Source of the DNA: Marsupella aquatica
Taxonomy: Eukaryota; Marchantiophyta
DNA length: 64,000 nucleotides
Reading direction: 5' to 3'
Assembly: GCA_973895155.1 (NCBI GenBank)
Contig: OZ316892.1
Coordinates: 26,970,001 to 27,034,000 of the forward strand
Positions 24,841 through 36,382 of this stretch are shown here, piece after piece. Within the stretch, counting starts at the first letter, position 1; each line of letters begins with the position of its first letter. The notes below the pieces were generated by a model, which was not told the origin of the DNA, did no database searches, and saw only the letters and a program-made list of their open reading frames with translations. The translations under genes and the position numbers were made by a program.

Positions 24841-25500
24841 GAGCGCTTCAAAGAGGTGGAAAAGGAATGGGATTGGGGAGGGAGGGTAAAGGAGGGTGGA
24901 TACATGTAATTTTTAGGGAGGGACAATGAAAAGGAGGAGGAAGGGAATGGGGCTAGGAGGGACAAGGAACGGAGGGATCCAAGAGGGAGGATACAGGTTT
25001 AGGGGGCACAAGGAAATGAGGGAGGAGGAAGGGTATGTAGATATAGTTTTAGGGAGGGTTTGGATTTAGGGAGTGAAAATAAAAAGGAGGGAGTTTAGGG
25101 TTTAGAGAAGGACAAGGAAAGGAGGGAGGGTATTGGTTTAGAGAGGGACAAGGAAATGAGGGAGGTTTAAGGGTATAGGTTTAGGAGGGAGGAGAGAAGC
25201 TAGGTTGTATAGGTAAGAGTGGGGGACAGGGGTGGAAAGTAAGGAAAGTATAGGGTTGAAATAGAAAGCCAGGGGTTGGGACAAGGAGAGGAAGGAGGAA
25301 GGAGGGTTTAATAAGAGGGACAGACAATGAAAGAAAGGAGGAGGGAGGTGGGTACAAGTAATAAGGAGAACAGCTAGGGGGGGATTAGGAAAGCATGGAG
25401 GATAGAGGACTACAAGCAACATGAGTTTTCTTTGCATAAAGTCTACCAAAAGGTGTGGTGAGTGTGGGGTAGGGATGGGAGATATAGAAAACAACATTTG
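24841..25500. repeat. Purine-rich low-complexity region
   Basis: It consists of degenerate GGGAGGA/AGGAGGG-type repeats with TTTAGGGAGG interspersed. The antisense open frame across it is proline/leucine low-complexity and is not treated as a gene. Confidence 0.7.
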
Positions 25501-25639
25501 AAAATGATATACTTACAAAACATAAGTTTATTGATAATTGAGAAGCACATATTTCTCCATTCTACCGAGAAGAGAAATCTTCATATCATCAAATCTAACT
25601 ATATATCCGTGTAGCTATATATCCACAAACACAGACCCC

Positions 25640-28600
25640 TCAAACTTGGTCCTCATCATCTTCAGGTTGGGACACAACCAGAATATCAGGCTTTTCCCCA
25701 ACGATTGAACGAGACCGTGGCACATATGTGATGACAAGTGACCATTCCTCTAGGTTTGGGGGGTATGGAATATAGAAACATTGTTCCACATGACTTGGAA
25801 AAGTGAACGGCTCTGATGTTTGCCAATGAGATGGCTGGAAACTAGTGGCAGACGTCTTCAGTCGTGTAAATCCACACTCATCTTGAACCACAGTAGGATT
25901 GTTACCTGCAAGGTTCACTTTGAACCACTTGCACTTGAAGACATACTCTTCAAACTTTGATTGTGCATCATAAGATATCACTAGAATCTCTTCTACCTTT
26001 CCATAATGTGGCACAACATCTCGAATAATATTTGTGTCATGGCGACTGCTGCGGGAATCTTGAGAGAATTGTCCTTGAACTCCACAATCAAAGGTACGAC
26101 CCCTCTTCTCATCAAGGGAAGAAATCCTAAAATCCATCAAACCATAAGGATATGTTACACAAAAATAGACACAAACATATTCCAATTAATTGAACACACC
26201 AAGAATCTGCCTCTTCAATATACGTGCTTGTATTACAAATGAATTAAATTAAACCAAGTGATTCAAATCAAAGGTTACTAAGGTAGATGGAGATCACCTG
26301 AAATGTCTTCCTTGTGTCCACATTGTTGTCCTTGTTGTAACCACTCTCAAGGGACCATGAACAATGGTACGAACATCATCTGTGATAGCCGGAAAATGTA
26401 ATACACTCTCTCCCCTGACCACCATGTCATCCACCTCAACTAACTTCTCCTTCATATAGTCAAGGTACTTTGGAAAAATCCTTGGTCTTGTGCTGTTACT
26501 TTTGGCATCCTCATAGAAATCCCTCCATTCTTCCATGATAGTGCTGTTACTCAACATGAATGTGGTCAGTTGTTTCACCTCCACTGGTGTCAACATGCGA
26601 GTTTTCTTAGCACCTGTTAAACAATCCTCTTCATCTTCCCTCTCCTCTACCCAAGTACGGGGAGAGGTACAATCAATTGTGGCCAATATGTTACTACAAT
26701 AGAACATACTCTCAGCTGCTAAGTATCCTGTAGCCATGCTTCCCTCAACCAGTGCACGGTTACGTACATAACCTTTTAACACTGCCATGTATCGTTCTAG
26801 CCAATACATCCACCGACAATGCACAGGACCTGCAATGGCCACCTCATGAACAAGATGAACAAGTAAATGCACTTGACAGTCAAAAAAGGAAGGAGGAAGG
26901 GCCTTCTCCAACTTGCATACCACCTCTACTGCCAAAACCTCCATCCCAGGGATCTCATCAGTATATATCTCCTTACAGCATACCCATCTCAATAGTTTTC
27001 CCAATGACCAAAGGGCATCTTGCAATTCTTCACTTGCCAAACCTATTATGGCCACAGGCAATATGTGCTGCAATAACCTATGGTAGTCATGTGTCTTGAG
27101 ATACCTTGGCCACTTATGATTGTCCTCCATCCCAAAGGCCTTTCAGAGATTGGCACCATAACCAGTAGGAAACCGCATGTCTCCTATGCGATTCTGAAAC
27201 TCCCTTCTCTGGCCAATAGGAAGCACCCATGGAGCTGAAGGTCGATGCTCGATCCCTGTGATAGGATCACTTATGACCCACACGTCTGGATGCATCTCAA
27301 GATCCTCACAAGCCTCCCTGAAGTTAGTGTCTTTCTCTCCATAGAAAGCCTTTATCAAAGCCTTTCCCACATTTCCCTCAATGTGCATGGGGTCTAATAG
27401 ATGGCGGATCTTCAACTCACCCCAATAGGGCAAAGTGGTTAATATACTCCACCTTGTCAAGCCACTACCGTCAAATTGCATGGGATCCTTTGGGTCTGCC
27501 ACTCTTGCAGCCATGTCTTTCCAGTGTGTAAAAGTTGTTGGCTCAGGTACATCACGCTCGTCACCAAAGGGCATATCAATAGAGGAAAATAGTAGTGGGT
27601 CACGCCTCATCTGATGTCCCACTGGAAGAAACTTTGTATGCCCAAGATAAACAATCTTGCGAAGATGTGATGAATACTTGGCTACATCACCAAGGCTTGG
27701 GCCACAAGTGGAGCAAGCCTTGTAGCCTTGGGTTTGCAACCCACTCACAAAGCCAAATCCTGGTCATATAAACACACATTATGTTAGGATTAGCACATGG
27801 AAATGAGGGGATACTATGCATTAGAATATGATGCATTTAAACAACAAAGTTCTTACCTGGGTAGTCATGCATGGTCCACATACAAACCCCTTTGAGTTTG
27901 AAAACCCGTGGGGTACCCCCTGTAGTCTTTCGACCATCATATGCCCATACTCCTTCCCATAATATCTGGAGTTCCTGAACCAGTAATGTCAAATAGGTGT
28001 CCATGTTCTTCACCTTCTTTGGCCCTGGGATAATCAAAGATAGCAACAAAAAACCCTTTTTCATGGACAACCATGGTGGAAGGTTGTAATTCATGAGAAC
28101 CACAGGCCAGACCGATGTAGGTCTCCCCTTCCCTCCAAGTGAATGAGGGCTAACTCCATCTGATGCCAACCCCAGTCGCACATGCCGAGGGTCACGCTCA
28201 AAATCTGGCCATGTTGATTCCACATGTTTATGAGCAGGAGAGTCAACTGGTAATCGCATGACACCGGGCTCCGAACGATGTTTCTTGTGCCATACCATCA
28301 ACTCGGCCAAGTCAGAACATCTATACATGTGCAACAAGCGAGGAATTATGGGGAACCAACGAACTGCTTTCCTTGGTACTTTCTGGGTTAGCATGTTTGG
28401 CTCATACCGTGGCTCATGACACACTGTGCATTCTGTGATATGGGCTGTATCCCCGTGAAATAACATGCAATCATTCACACAGGCATGAATAATATGGTAA
28501 TCCATACCAATGGATGAGAGAACCTTCTTTGCATCCTTCCAGGTCCCTGGCAACACATTCTCCGAGGGTAACATCAAGTCATGACAATATTCAAATATGT

Positions 28601-30444
28601 CTGATAACATAGAATTGCTTGTCTTGTGTTTGGCTTGAATGTTCAAGAGCCCCAATATGGCAGAAAGACGGCTCAACCGAGCACCCTCAAAAATAGGTGT
28701 TCGAGCATGTTCCTCTGCCTCTTTCCATTGTTGTTGTCCCTCTGGAGTATGTTGTGGCCGTGGGTCATTTGAAGGGCCAACCTCATGACCAATGTGAGGC
28801 ACATCATCCTCAACATCGGCACCAAACCAATCAACCATGAAGTCATCCATGGCTCTATCTTGATCATGCATGACCTGGTCATCAGTCCGAGGTGCGGCTT
28901 CCTCATCAGCACCACCTACATCATTACTTGATGAGGAATCACCCTCTGATGGTTCTCCCTCTTCTGGCATACCCATCTCCCGATATGTTGCTCTCAACCT
29001 TCGTGGTAACATTTGTTGAGATGGTTGCGCATTCTATGCACATTACAACCAAAAAACCTCCTCATGTATATTTGACCAAGTACAACAAATTAAAATAGAC
29101 TTAACACCATTCATTCAAGACATTAAGAATTAAAGTAAATGCATGGGCTAAAACCTTATTACTCCAAAATGAGCCCAAAGGCCATATATATAATAGTAAA
29201 TGGGAAGTCCAAAATAGGTGCAAGAGGATAAAGGACATGATTTCCTAATCCCACTCATAGTGTGTGAATAACTCATCTCCTGCTCTAATGGTCCTAGTAG
29301 CAAGAACTAAGCAATGGTCCTTATGATATGTCGTGCCATATGGTGCCGGCATTGGACCATCAGTAAAAACCCACTCACAATTGGCCCTACGCTTGGGCCG
29401 AGTCCCCACAGTACTATTTATGAAACCAGCAATATTCCCATTACGTATGGGATCACCATCTATCACCCGCTGCTCACTATACCTTCTAGTGCTACCATCA
29501 AAAGTATCCATCTCTAGAGCATATGTTTTCCACTCAGGATGTTGTGCAAGGATCATGTTCCAATGTCTTCTCTTGTAGATGGGTCCACCGTATGGGAACA
29601 AAGTAGGACCCTCTCTACCACGAACACTTGACCCACCCTCCTCATCCATGATGATATCCTCACAAGCAAATACTCCATATCCATGTCTCTCTCCAAGTGT
29701 GGAAGTTTTCACAATCCAACGTCTACCCCAAACCACAATCTCCTCATCAAAATCTGTAAAATAAGGCAAGCCAAGAGTGATAGGTTCCCAATCCTTGATG
29801 ATAGAGGCACACTTGCCAGTGAATGAACAAACACCCCACCTACCCTGAACTAGTGTTCTGGATGGGTCATTGGGTGCTCGTGGCCTCCTGTTGGATTGGG
29901 GCCTAGACCGGGGTCTTCGTGTCTCAGTGGGCACATGAGGGTGTTCCCCTTCTGTCCCATGACTGGTACTAATTCCCAAACCCAAGGCTTGTGAAAGTGC
30001 ATTGCCTATAGCATCTAAAACTCCTTGTGATGGGACATAGGGTGGTGGTGTCACCAATCTACGCATACTGGATCCCTATTCCATGCAAACACCCACAAAC
30101 AACCAAATGTGTAAACCATATGTGTAAACATTGATTCACCTCTAAAAATAACAGTAAAGCACGGCAATCAATTGAAACAAACTTACCATATGGGATGAAG
30201 AAGCCCCGGGAGTAAGACCTCTATGATGTCCATATCTCTCAATATGTTGAGCACACACATAAGATTTTTGAGAAATTTGGCCCACACATCTGGTGCAGTC
30301 ACAAAGTCTTCGGGGTGGACCACGAGGACCAGTAACCTCGGGCTGAGGAGGAGGGGGTATATCGTTATCGGAGGAGTACTCACTACTGGATAGTTCAGAG
30401 GAAGAGGACATATCCACTGCCACATTACATTGCATGTAGGGCAT
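25640..30444 (-). pseudogene. CACTA 1 transposase tnp2 (Transposase_21, DUF4218, DUF4216)
   Basis: TNP2/TNPD cuts and joins CACTA ends. Minus-strand exons by splice reading: zinc-finger exon 30444-30187 (CDCTRC..YVCAQHIERYGHH; donor GTAAGT); catalytic exon from about 29035 to 27855 (GLASDGVSPHSLGG, PVVLMNYNLPPWLSMKKGF, MWTMHDYPG); 27760-26297 (KACSTCG, KIRHLLDPMHIEGNV, then the DUF4218 part SLGKLLRWVC to GPVHCRWMYWLERYM); 26121-25640 (DUF4216, VEEILVISYDAQSKFEEYVF). One in-frame TGA near 27143 lies where family members have a coding residue (ANL-stop-KAFG; CGA would fit). The SET-like ORF lies inside the first intron. The element is otherwise well preserved. Confidence 0.9.
29245..30066 (-). 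CDS. SET-like domain protein inside the tnp2 intron
   Basis: A 273-codon frame. A disordered, arginine-rich N-terminal part (residues about 40-70) is followed by SET-type motifs: HGYGVFA at 128-134 (the G-x-G S-adenosylmethionine loop), GNIAGFINST at 210-219 (the R/NFINHS motif, with His replaced by Ser), NCEWVF at 229-234 and IRAGDELFTHYEWD at 260-273 (the GEEL..Y motif with the catalytic Tyr). SET proteins methylate histone lysines, but the missing His makes activity uncertain. No pre-SET or post-SET cysteine cluster is evident. It may be spliced to the tnp2 zinc-finger exon: an AG eight codons upstream of the conserved part joins the 30187 donor in phase 0. It ends with its own TAG, so it is not fused to the catalytic exon. 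Confidence 0.7.
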   Translation of the reverse strand: MRRLVTPPPYVPSQGVLDAIGNALSQALGLGISTSHGTEGEHPHVPTETRRPRSRPQSNRRPRAPNDPSRTLVQGRWGVCSFTGKCASIIKDWEPITLGLPYFTDFDEEIVVWGRRWIVKTSTLGERHGYGVFACEDIIMDEEGGSSVRGREGPTLFPYGGPIYKRRHWNMILAQHPEWKTYALEMDTFDGSTRRYSEQRVIDGDPIRNGNIAGFINSTVGTRPKRRANCEWVFTDGPMPAPYGTTYHKDHCLVLATRTIRAGDELFTHYEWD

Positions 30445-30548
30445 GATTAGGAAAAATTAGGCCATATATAAAGCGATTTTAAAAAAAATGAACTCAAAAA
30501 ACAATTAGGTTGGTTTATACATGGGGTTTTATTACCCTTTTATATTTG

Positions 30549-31575
30549 TTAGCATGAAACCCAAATTAAGGTGAGTGTCATGCAAGAAGAAACCACATTA
30601 TAACCTTTGGGAAAATTGTAATACCCTATGTCCTAAGTGAGGTTAGATTATTACCTGAATGAGACTCGGGCTCAACAGTGCCTATAGGTCACGTGGCTTT
30701 TGGAACATTTGCCAAATCTAGAAGTAGGAGGAAAATACTGGAAACAAAATGTAAGTTTGGATGGTAATTAGCAGCCGTCAAGTTGTGGAATCTTAGACAT
30801 TTACCCACATATATCATAGCACAACAAAGAAGGGCAAGCATAAAAATCTGTACTAACAACATTGACTGTATACATGATGTTATACCTTTTAGATGCCCGG
30901 GTTCCCACAATGCATATGCATTAGACAAAAGTTGAGGTAGTAGTGTTGGCCCTGCGTTGTATCATGATTACATGGGTTTTCCCCTCAATTGTTAGCATAA
31001 AACCCTAAACCCTAAACCCTTATCCCCCCTCGAGTGAAAGGTGAGTGTCATGCAATAAAAACCCACCCTAGACCCCTGGGAAAACTCTAAAGGCCTAAGC
31101 CCAGAATGAAGTTGGACAATAATTACCTGAATGAGATCCAGACTCAATAGTGCCTGTAGGTCGTGTGGCTCATTGAACATGAGCTGAATCTAGAAGCACG
31201 AGGAAAATACTGGAAACAAAAAAGTAAGTTTGGATAGCCATTAGCTTCTCTCAAGTTGTAGACCCCCAAACATGTGCATATAGATATTCTTGCACAACAA
31301 AGAAGGGCAAGGTTTATGAACAATCTCTTTATCAAACCCTGCTAACATACATGTTTAAATATACCTTTTAGATGTCCGGGTTCCCACAATGCATATGCAT
31401 TAGACAAAAGTTGAGGAAGCAGTGATGGTCCTGCACTGGATCATGATTACATGGGATTTCCCTCAATTGTTAGCATAAAAACCAAAACCTCATCCCGCTT
31501 CAAGTGAAAGGTGAGTGTCATGCAATAAAAACCCACCATAGACCCTTGGGAACTCTAAAAGCGTAAGCCAATGAA
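30549..31575. repeat. About 450-480 bp direct repeats between the divergent CACTA 1 genes
   Basis: GTTAGCAT..GGTGAGTGTCATGCAA..GAAGTT recurs at 30549, 30992 and 31469. CCTGAATGAGA..CTCAATAGTGCCT recurs at 30655 and 31126. GGGTTCCCACAATGCATATG recurs at 30899 and 31379. The array lies in the shared upstream region of tnp2 (minus) and the TNPA-like gene (plus). One copy contains CCCTAAACCCTAAACCCTTA (31001-31020). Confidence 0.8.
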
Positions 31576-32039
31576 GTTAGCAAAAACCTAAATGGTCAAT
31601 TCCCTTCAACCATCCTATGCTTCTCTCTACCATAATTATATGCCACCCCTCTTGGTTACCCTCCTAAGATACCATAAAAGTAACCCAAGATACTATAAAA
31701 CTGAAACCTCTCTTTCAAACCCTCCTAGCTCTCACCCTCCAATACATATAACCGCAACCTTCATAAATAAAACCCCCCTGCAAACCCAAAACATAAAACC
31801 CCTCGTATCTAAGCCAATCTAAGCCCAACCTTCACAAAAGAAACCCTCCCCTAACCAGGCCAAACCCCCTCCTCTTACCCTGCAATATAACTCCTTCAAT
31901 TTTCTAACCCCCCCAATCCTTATCTCATCACATCCCACTAAAATGCAACATAATCCTCTACATCTACCCCATTTAATGTTCATAAGCCCCCTTAGTATCC
32001 CTAACAACACATCAAATACGCATGCGAGACGGGGGTTAT

Positions 32040-32165
32040 GGCAAAACCAAATAGCGAAGGCTTTTGCGAATCTTGAAGCTTCGCAAAGATAGAATTTGCG
32101 AAGCTTTTTGCGAAGGCCGATGCATCGCAAACTGCGATGCGAAACGAATCGCAAAGCCCAATATT
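32040..32165 (+). promoter_or_regulatory. TTGCGAA cluster upstream of the TNPA-like gene
   Basis: Nine or so TTGCGAA/TCGCAAA words lie in 125 bp, ending about 90 bp before the ATG at 32252. They are the same words as at the element ends. By analogy with En/Spm, where TNPA binds its own promoter, this could be an autoregulatory operator. Confidence 0.55.
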
Positions 32166-32251
32166 TTGAATCCTTATGGATTGCCGAGCGCGGACAAGGC
32201 GGATTCAGTTCATTCAGGCCTAAGGAGAGCAACGAGGGCAAGGGCGGAGCG

Positions 32252-34344
32252 ATGGCGAGCGAAGAGGGGACTGGTGGTGATGGAGGAGCTTCTGGCAGCA
32301 GTGGAGGCAACCGAGGGGGGGGGGATCGATTGAAGGCGATTGTGGATGAGCATTTTTTGGTTGCACAGTTGAGTCAAATTGATTTCACCAGTCCAGCAGG
32401 GCTGGCATCATTGAGTGCCCTTCTGGGCCAAGCCTTGCAAGCAGGTCTCACTGCAGGGCAAGCAACAGTGGAGGAGGATGCAAGGAAGGCAGCAGAACAG
32501 GCGGCTGCTGAGAGGAAGCGAAAGAGGGAAGAGAGAGCTCAGGCTGGAGTGCTCTCGCCTCAAGCATTGGAAAAGAAGAGGAGGAAAGATGAGAGAGACC
32601 TGATCAGGAAACAGAGGGAGGAGCAAAGAAAGAAGGAGGCAGCAAGGAGGAAGCTGCCTCTGATTACTTTAGAGGATGAGGGGATTCCCACCGAGCTTGC
32701 TTACAATGGGGCCAAGAGCACAATCAGGCACATTGTATCCACAAATTTTGCAAGAGGAGTCGAGTGGGGCACTCGCTCAAAGGCAGAGCAGAAGCGAGTC
32801 ATCAATCAGGTGAAAGATGCATTTCAAAATGGAGGAGAGATGGATTCACAGTGACTTGCTGACAAAATTTCAAACTCCATGTCACAAGCTAGATACCATG
32901 ATAGAATGAAGATCAGGTCTCACCTTAGAGATTTGGAGGAGTATAGGAATTTGCAGAGGCCGCTGCAATTCTCAGAAGATATCTGGCAGGCCTTCTACCA
33001 GACAGAGGTGAAGTTGAAAGCAGCCAGGCTCCTCAATGATTTCACAGAGAAGCTGGCAAAGGCTCGAAGGGCAAAGGAGGCCGGGAAGTCTGACCGGGAC
33101 CTAAAGGTGATGGAGCAGAAGGTAGCCCAGCTCCAGCAGGTTGTAGCAGAAGTAGGCGATCCACCCAACAAGTTCCTGAAGGCAGCTGAGCGAGTCCGAG
33201 ACAAACCCAACATCACCCACAGGCTGGGTCAAGGTGGCCTCCCCGGCCTCAAAGCAGCATTCGTGAGTGCACCTCCCTCTCCTCCCTTGACTTCTTGCTA
33301 CTCCAATTCCTATTCCAACACACCTGCAATGAGCCAACTCTTTCTTGCATTTCCACCAAGTAGTTACAATTAGACTTGTTGTGTCAGATTAGGTCACGTA
33401 CAGTTGCTTCCCTCTCGGGTTTTTGCCATGACAGAGTTTGCGATACATTTGCGATGCGGGTAGCTTCGCAAATCCTTCGCAAACCTTATTATGCCCTTTT
33501 TTTGCTTATGTTTGCGAAGGCGTTGCGAAGACGTTCGCATCGCAACCAGCTTCGCAAACGTAATTGTCCTTATGATTGCGAAGCTGGCGCCTTCGCAAAA
33601 TTTCAAAAATTTGAATTTTTAAATTTTCCGATCGTTTAAGTGTTCTTTGAGGGTCTTCCCCATATATGCCACCCTCCATAACCCCAAAACCTTGATGCAC
33701 CACCCCACCAGCCCCAACAAACCCCCTAATTTTTAGAAGCCATGTGAATCGGGTTATGGGTTGGTGTTAACCCAATTGTGCTGGTTTTGTTTTGGCTTAG
33801 TACAAGAGGTACAAGAGGAAGATTATGGCGGCTGAGATGGAGGTGGGCCAGAAACATGGGAAGGAGCATCTCTTTCAGCAAGTTGATGAATTATTGGTGA
33901 GAATTTTTAGGTTATTACATTCATTGCAATTTTGAATGAATATCTCTTTTGTTCACACTTGTAAAGAATATGAGACTAACAGACACCCTGGTTTGCTAAT
34001 GGAAGCAAGGAGGGGAGGATGGTGACTCCCATACCGAGGGTGGCACCGATAGTAGTGATGAGGATGTGGAGGGGACAGGGGAGGGGAGCACAGCTCCTGC
34101 TACTCAAGCTAGGCCAACTAGCACTAGAGACCAGTCATTTGCATCAGCACATTCCAGTGGTGCTGGGGGTGGTAGCGCGGCAAGCCAGGGCGGTGGAGGT
34201 GGGGATGAGGATGAGGATGAGGGTGACCCCGAGGGTGACCAAGAGGAGGAGGAAGTCCAGGTTGCACCCCCCCCAAGAGCACACAAGGGCAAGGAGAAGG
34301 CCAAGGGGAAGAAGGCAAGGAGGGGCAGGAACACTCCTTTCTAG
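32252..34344 (+). pseudogene. CACTA 1 TNPA-like DNA-binding protein
   Basis: TNPA-type proteins bind the subterminal repeats. From the ATG at 32252 there is a glycine/serine-rich head, a long basic coiled-coil (AEQAAAERKRKREERAQ onward) and a conserved region, RGVEWGTRSKAEQKRVINQV. An in-frame TGA at 32852-32854 follows, then YHDRMKIRSHLRDLEEYRNL, which recalls the plant Ptta/En/Spm (Transposase_24) family. The exon ends at a GTGAGT donor near 33262. Further exons are at about 33800-33898 (KHGKEHLFQQVDELL) and 34010-34344, an acidic then basic tail. The gene is divergent from tnp2, unlike maize En/Spm where both share one promoter. The family call is by pattern. Confidence 0.6.
33430..33610. 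repeat. TTGCGAA cluster in the TNPA-like gene's intron
   Basis: About ten TTGCGAA/TTCGCAAA words, in both orientations, lie within the intron between 33262 and about 33800. They are of the same type as the terminal clusters. Confidence 0.75.
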
Positions 34345-34594
34345 CTCGATGTAGACAAGTTGTAGCTAGAGCACTTACATCGAGTTCACATGTATAGCGA
34401 TCAGCATGCATGGCCGTGGCACTTTACCTAAGGGTTTTTACCCTTCCATTTTGTAACTTTTGTACTTTTTCAGTAATGCCATTTTAATTGCGGCAGACTG
34501 GGTCAACATCACTTTCCTCCCTCCTTCAAAACCCATGAATGGTCTCCCTCACCCTCACCCTAACCCAAATACACAAAAACCCATGAAATATACA

Positions 34595-35110
34595 TTTTGC
34601 GAAGCTTTTGAGAACCAACCCCCATCTCAAAGAGCCACGGTGAACGTATCGCAACCATTCCGAGGAGAAACGCATCGCAACACTTGCGATGTTGTCTAAA
34701 TCACAACCCTAGCGAAGACTTACTCTCCACACGTTTGCGAGTTAAATGCCTTCGCAACAAAGCGGTCATCCGCTTCTCGCAATCTTACGAGTTTGTTTGC
34801 ATCGCAAGTTATAGAGAAATTTAACATCGGAAATTGCGATGTAAATGTTATCGCAACGCGAGCGATTCATTTGTTCTCGCAAAATAATGAAATTTGTCAT
34901 TTCTCAATATTTGCAAGGACAGTGCCGTCGCAACGTTGCGGAGATGTTGCGACGTATTTAGAATCGCAAGTTGTGAAGTAGTTGCGAAGGGCCGTTTGCG
35001 AAGAATTTGAGATGGGAAGTAGCGAAGACGTTGCGATGCGAGTAAGTTTGCAAATTGGGTATTTTGGATTTTGTTTCCTTTGTATGATGCGAAGGGTGGT
35101 GGTTCGCAAA
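34595..35110. repeat. CACTA 1 right subterminal TTGCGA cluster
   Basis: More than 25 copies of TTGCGA/TCGCAA in both orientations mirror the left cluster and end about 20 bp before the right terminus. Confidence 0.85.
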
Positions 35111-35135
35111 AGAGGTGCATAGTGTTGTAGTGCAT

Positions 35136-36382
35136 GGAGGTCAGTCAACGAAGAAGAAGACAAGTACTTGATCGAGAGGCCATTTTGGGAACATCAAAAG
35201 CGCTCAAGGGCAAAGGAGTGAACAATGGGGAAGAAGCAAGAAGACCAAGAGAAGAGGAGAGGAAAGAAAGTTATGTTGATGACCTATCAAAGCTCATGGA
35301 AGGATTAAAAATCCTAAGCACACAAGTGATGGGGCCGAAAAACAACTTGTGACAAGGAGGGAGCTCGAGTCGAGGCAGTACTTGGGGTTGTATGTGGTGT
35401 GATAACAAAGATCATGCTAGAAGGGATTGTAGGGAATTTTCTGAAACACTCAGAAAACAACATGTAAAGTTTTTTGGTGAAGCTGGCATGAAAAAGATTG
35501 CATACTTTGATTCTGGAGAACCTGTGCCACTCAATGGCAACAAAGGAGGTATGAAGGCATTGGTGGAAAAAAGGTTAGCTGAGCAAGATGTAAGTATGGT
35601 AGCAGCAACATATGAGCCAAATGTCTATGCAGCTCAGAGACATGAAGACCTTGCAGCAAATTTGTCTTTACTCAATAAGAAAAGATTAGCTGAGCATGTT
35701 CGACGTCAAACAGGATGGGATGTACCTGTTCACATCACGGCTATCACAACTGAAGTAGGAGCAGCTTGGGATGTTACAGTGGAAGACAAACACAAGGCTG
35801 CAGAAGAGGCAAGAAAAGAATCTCGACAAAAACAGCAAAGGATAAACGAAGAATCCAAAAGGAAGACTGTGCGTTTCAAACCAACAAAAGGATCAAGCTC
35901 CAGTCCCGGCTCAAGCAAAGAGTCATATGGAAATAGTTCTGGACCTGAGGGGCTAGTTAGTAAGAAGAAGCAAGGAAACAAGGGTCCTGGTTGGGTGCTA
36001 GGCCGAGATGTCGAGAGAGATCTTGATCCAGAAGCATTGGCCAACAAATTTTGGAAGCAAGAAGTACGGGGTTTCACTAACGAAGAGTTTTTTGGCTGTC
36101 TAAGGAGGGATGTTCAAGAAATAGTATTAGCCAAGGCTAAGAAGAAGAGATTCTACAAGGAGGGTCCACATGCCTTGGCTGGATCAATCTCAGAAGATTC
36201 AGATGAAGACATGGAGGGAAGAGAGAGTTACTTAACACAAATCTTGGAGCAAGAGGATGGAGCAGATCCAGAGGAGCATGAAGAGTGGGTGCAAGTCTAT
36301 GATGCTAGTTTTGAAGATGTCAACACATCTCTTGGATGGGAGACAAGACAAGAAGAAGCAACAAAAGCTTATTGGGCAAGAG
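35136..36382 (+). pseudogene. gag: gypsy gag 3' part with zinc knuckle, and linker
   Basis: It continues the gag frame after the CACTA element. A TGA at 35350-35352 interrupts it (CGA would fit), then a CCHC zinc knuckle follows, CMWCDNKDHARRDC (C-x2-C-x4-H-x4-C), which binds nucleic acid. The rest to 36382 is a charged linker (RKESRQKQQRINEESKRK). A MITE cuts the frame at 36383; the frame resumes at 36698 into the protease. Confidence 0.85.

Larger units (their letters stand above)
24285..35132. mobile_element. CACTA transposon 1 (nested in gag)
   Basis: The left end CACTACTACATATTTGCC and the right end TAGTGTTGTAGTG (reverse CACTACAACACTA) give the canonical CACTA terminus. The 3-bp target duplication is CAT (24282-24284 and 35133-35135), and the gag frame is continuous across the empty site. 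The 10.8-kb element carries tnp2 and a SET-like ORF on the minus strand and a TNPA-like gene on the plus strand. Both ends have dense TTGCGAA/TTGCGAT clusters. Confidence 0.95.

Noticed and set aside
25138-25497. 119-codon minus-strand ORF, Pro/Leu/Ser-rich
   Set aside because: It lies over purine-rich low-complexity repeats; composition alone explains the open frame.
32408-34411. Several minus-strand ORFs opposite the TNPA-like gene
   Set aside because: They mirror the biased codons of the plus-strand coiled-coil and acidic regions; shadows.
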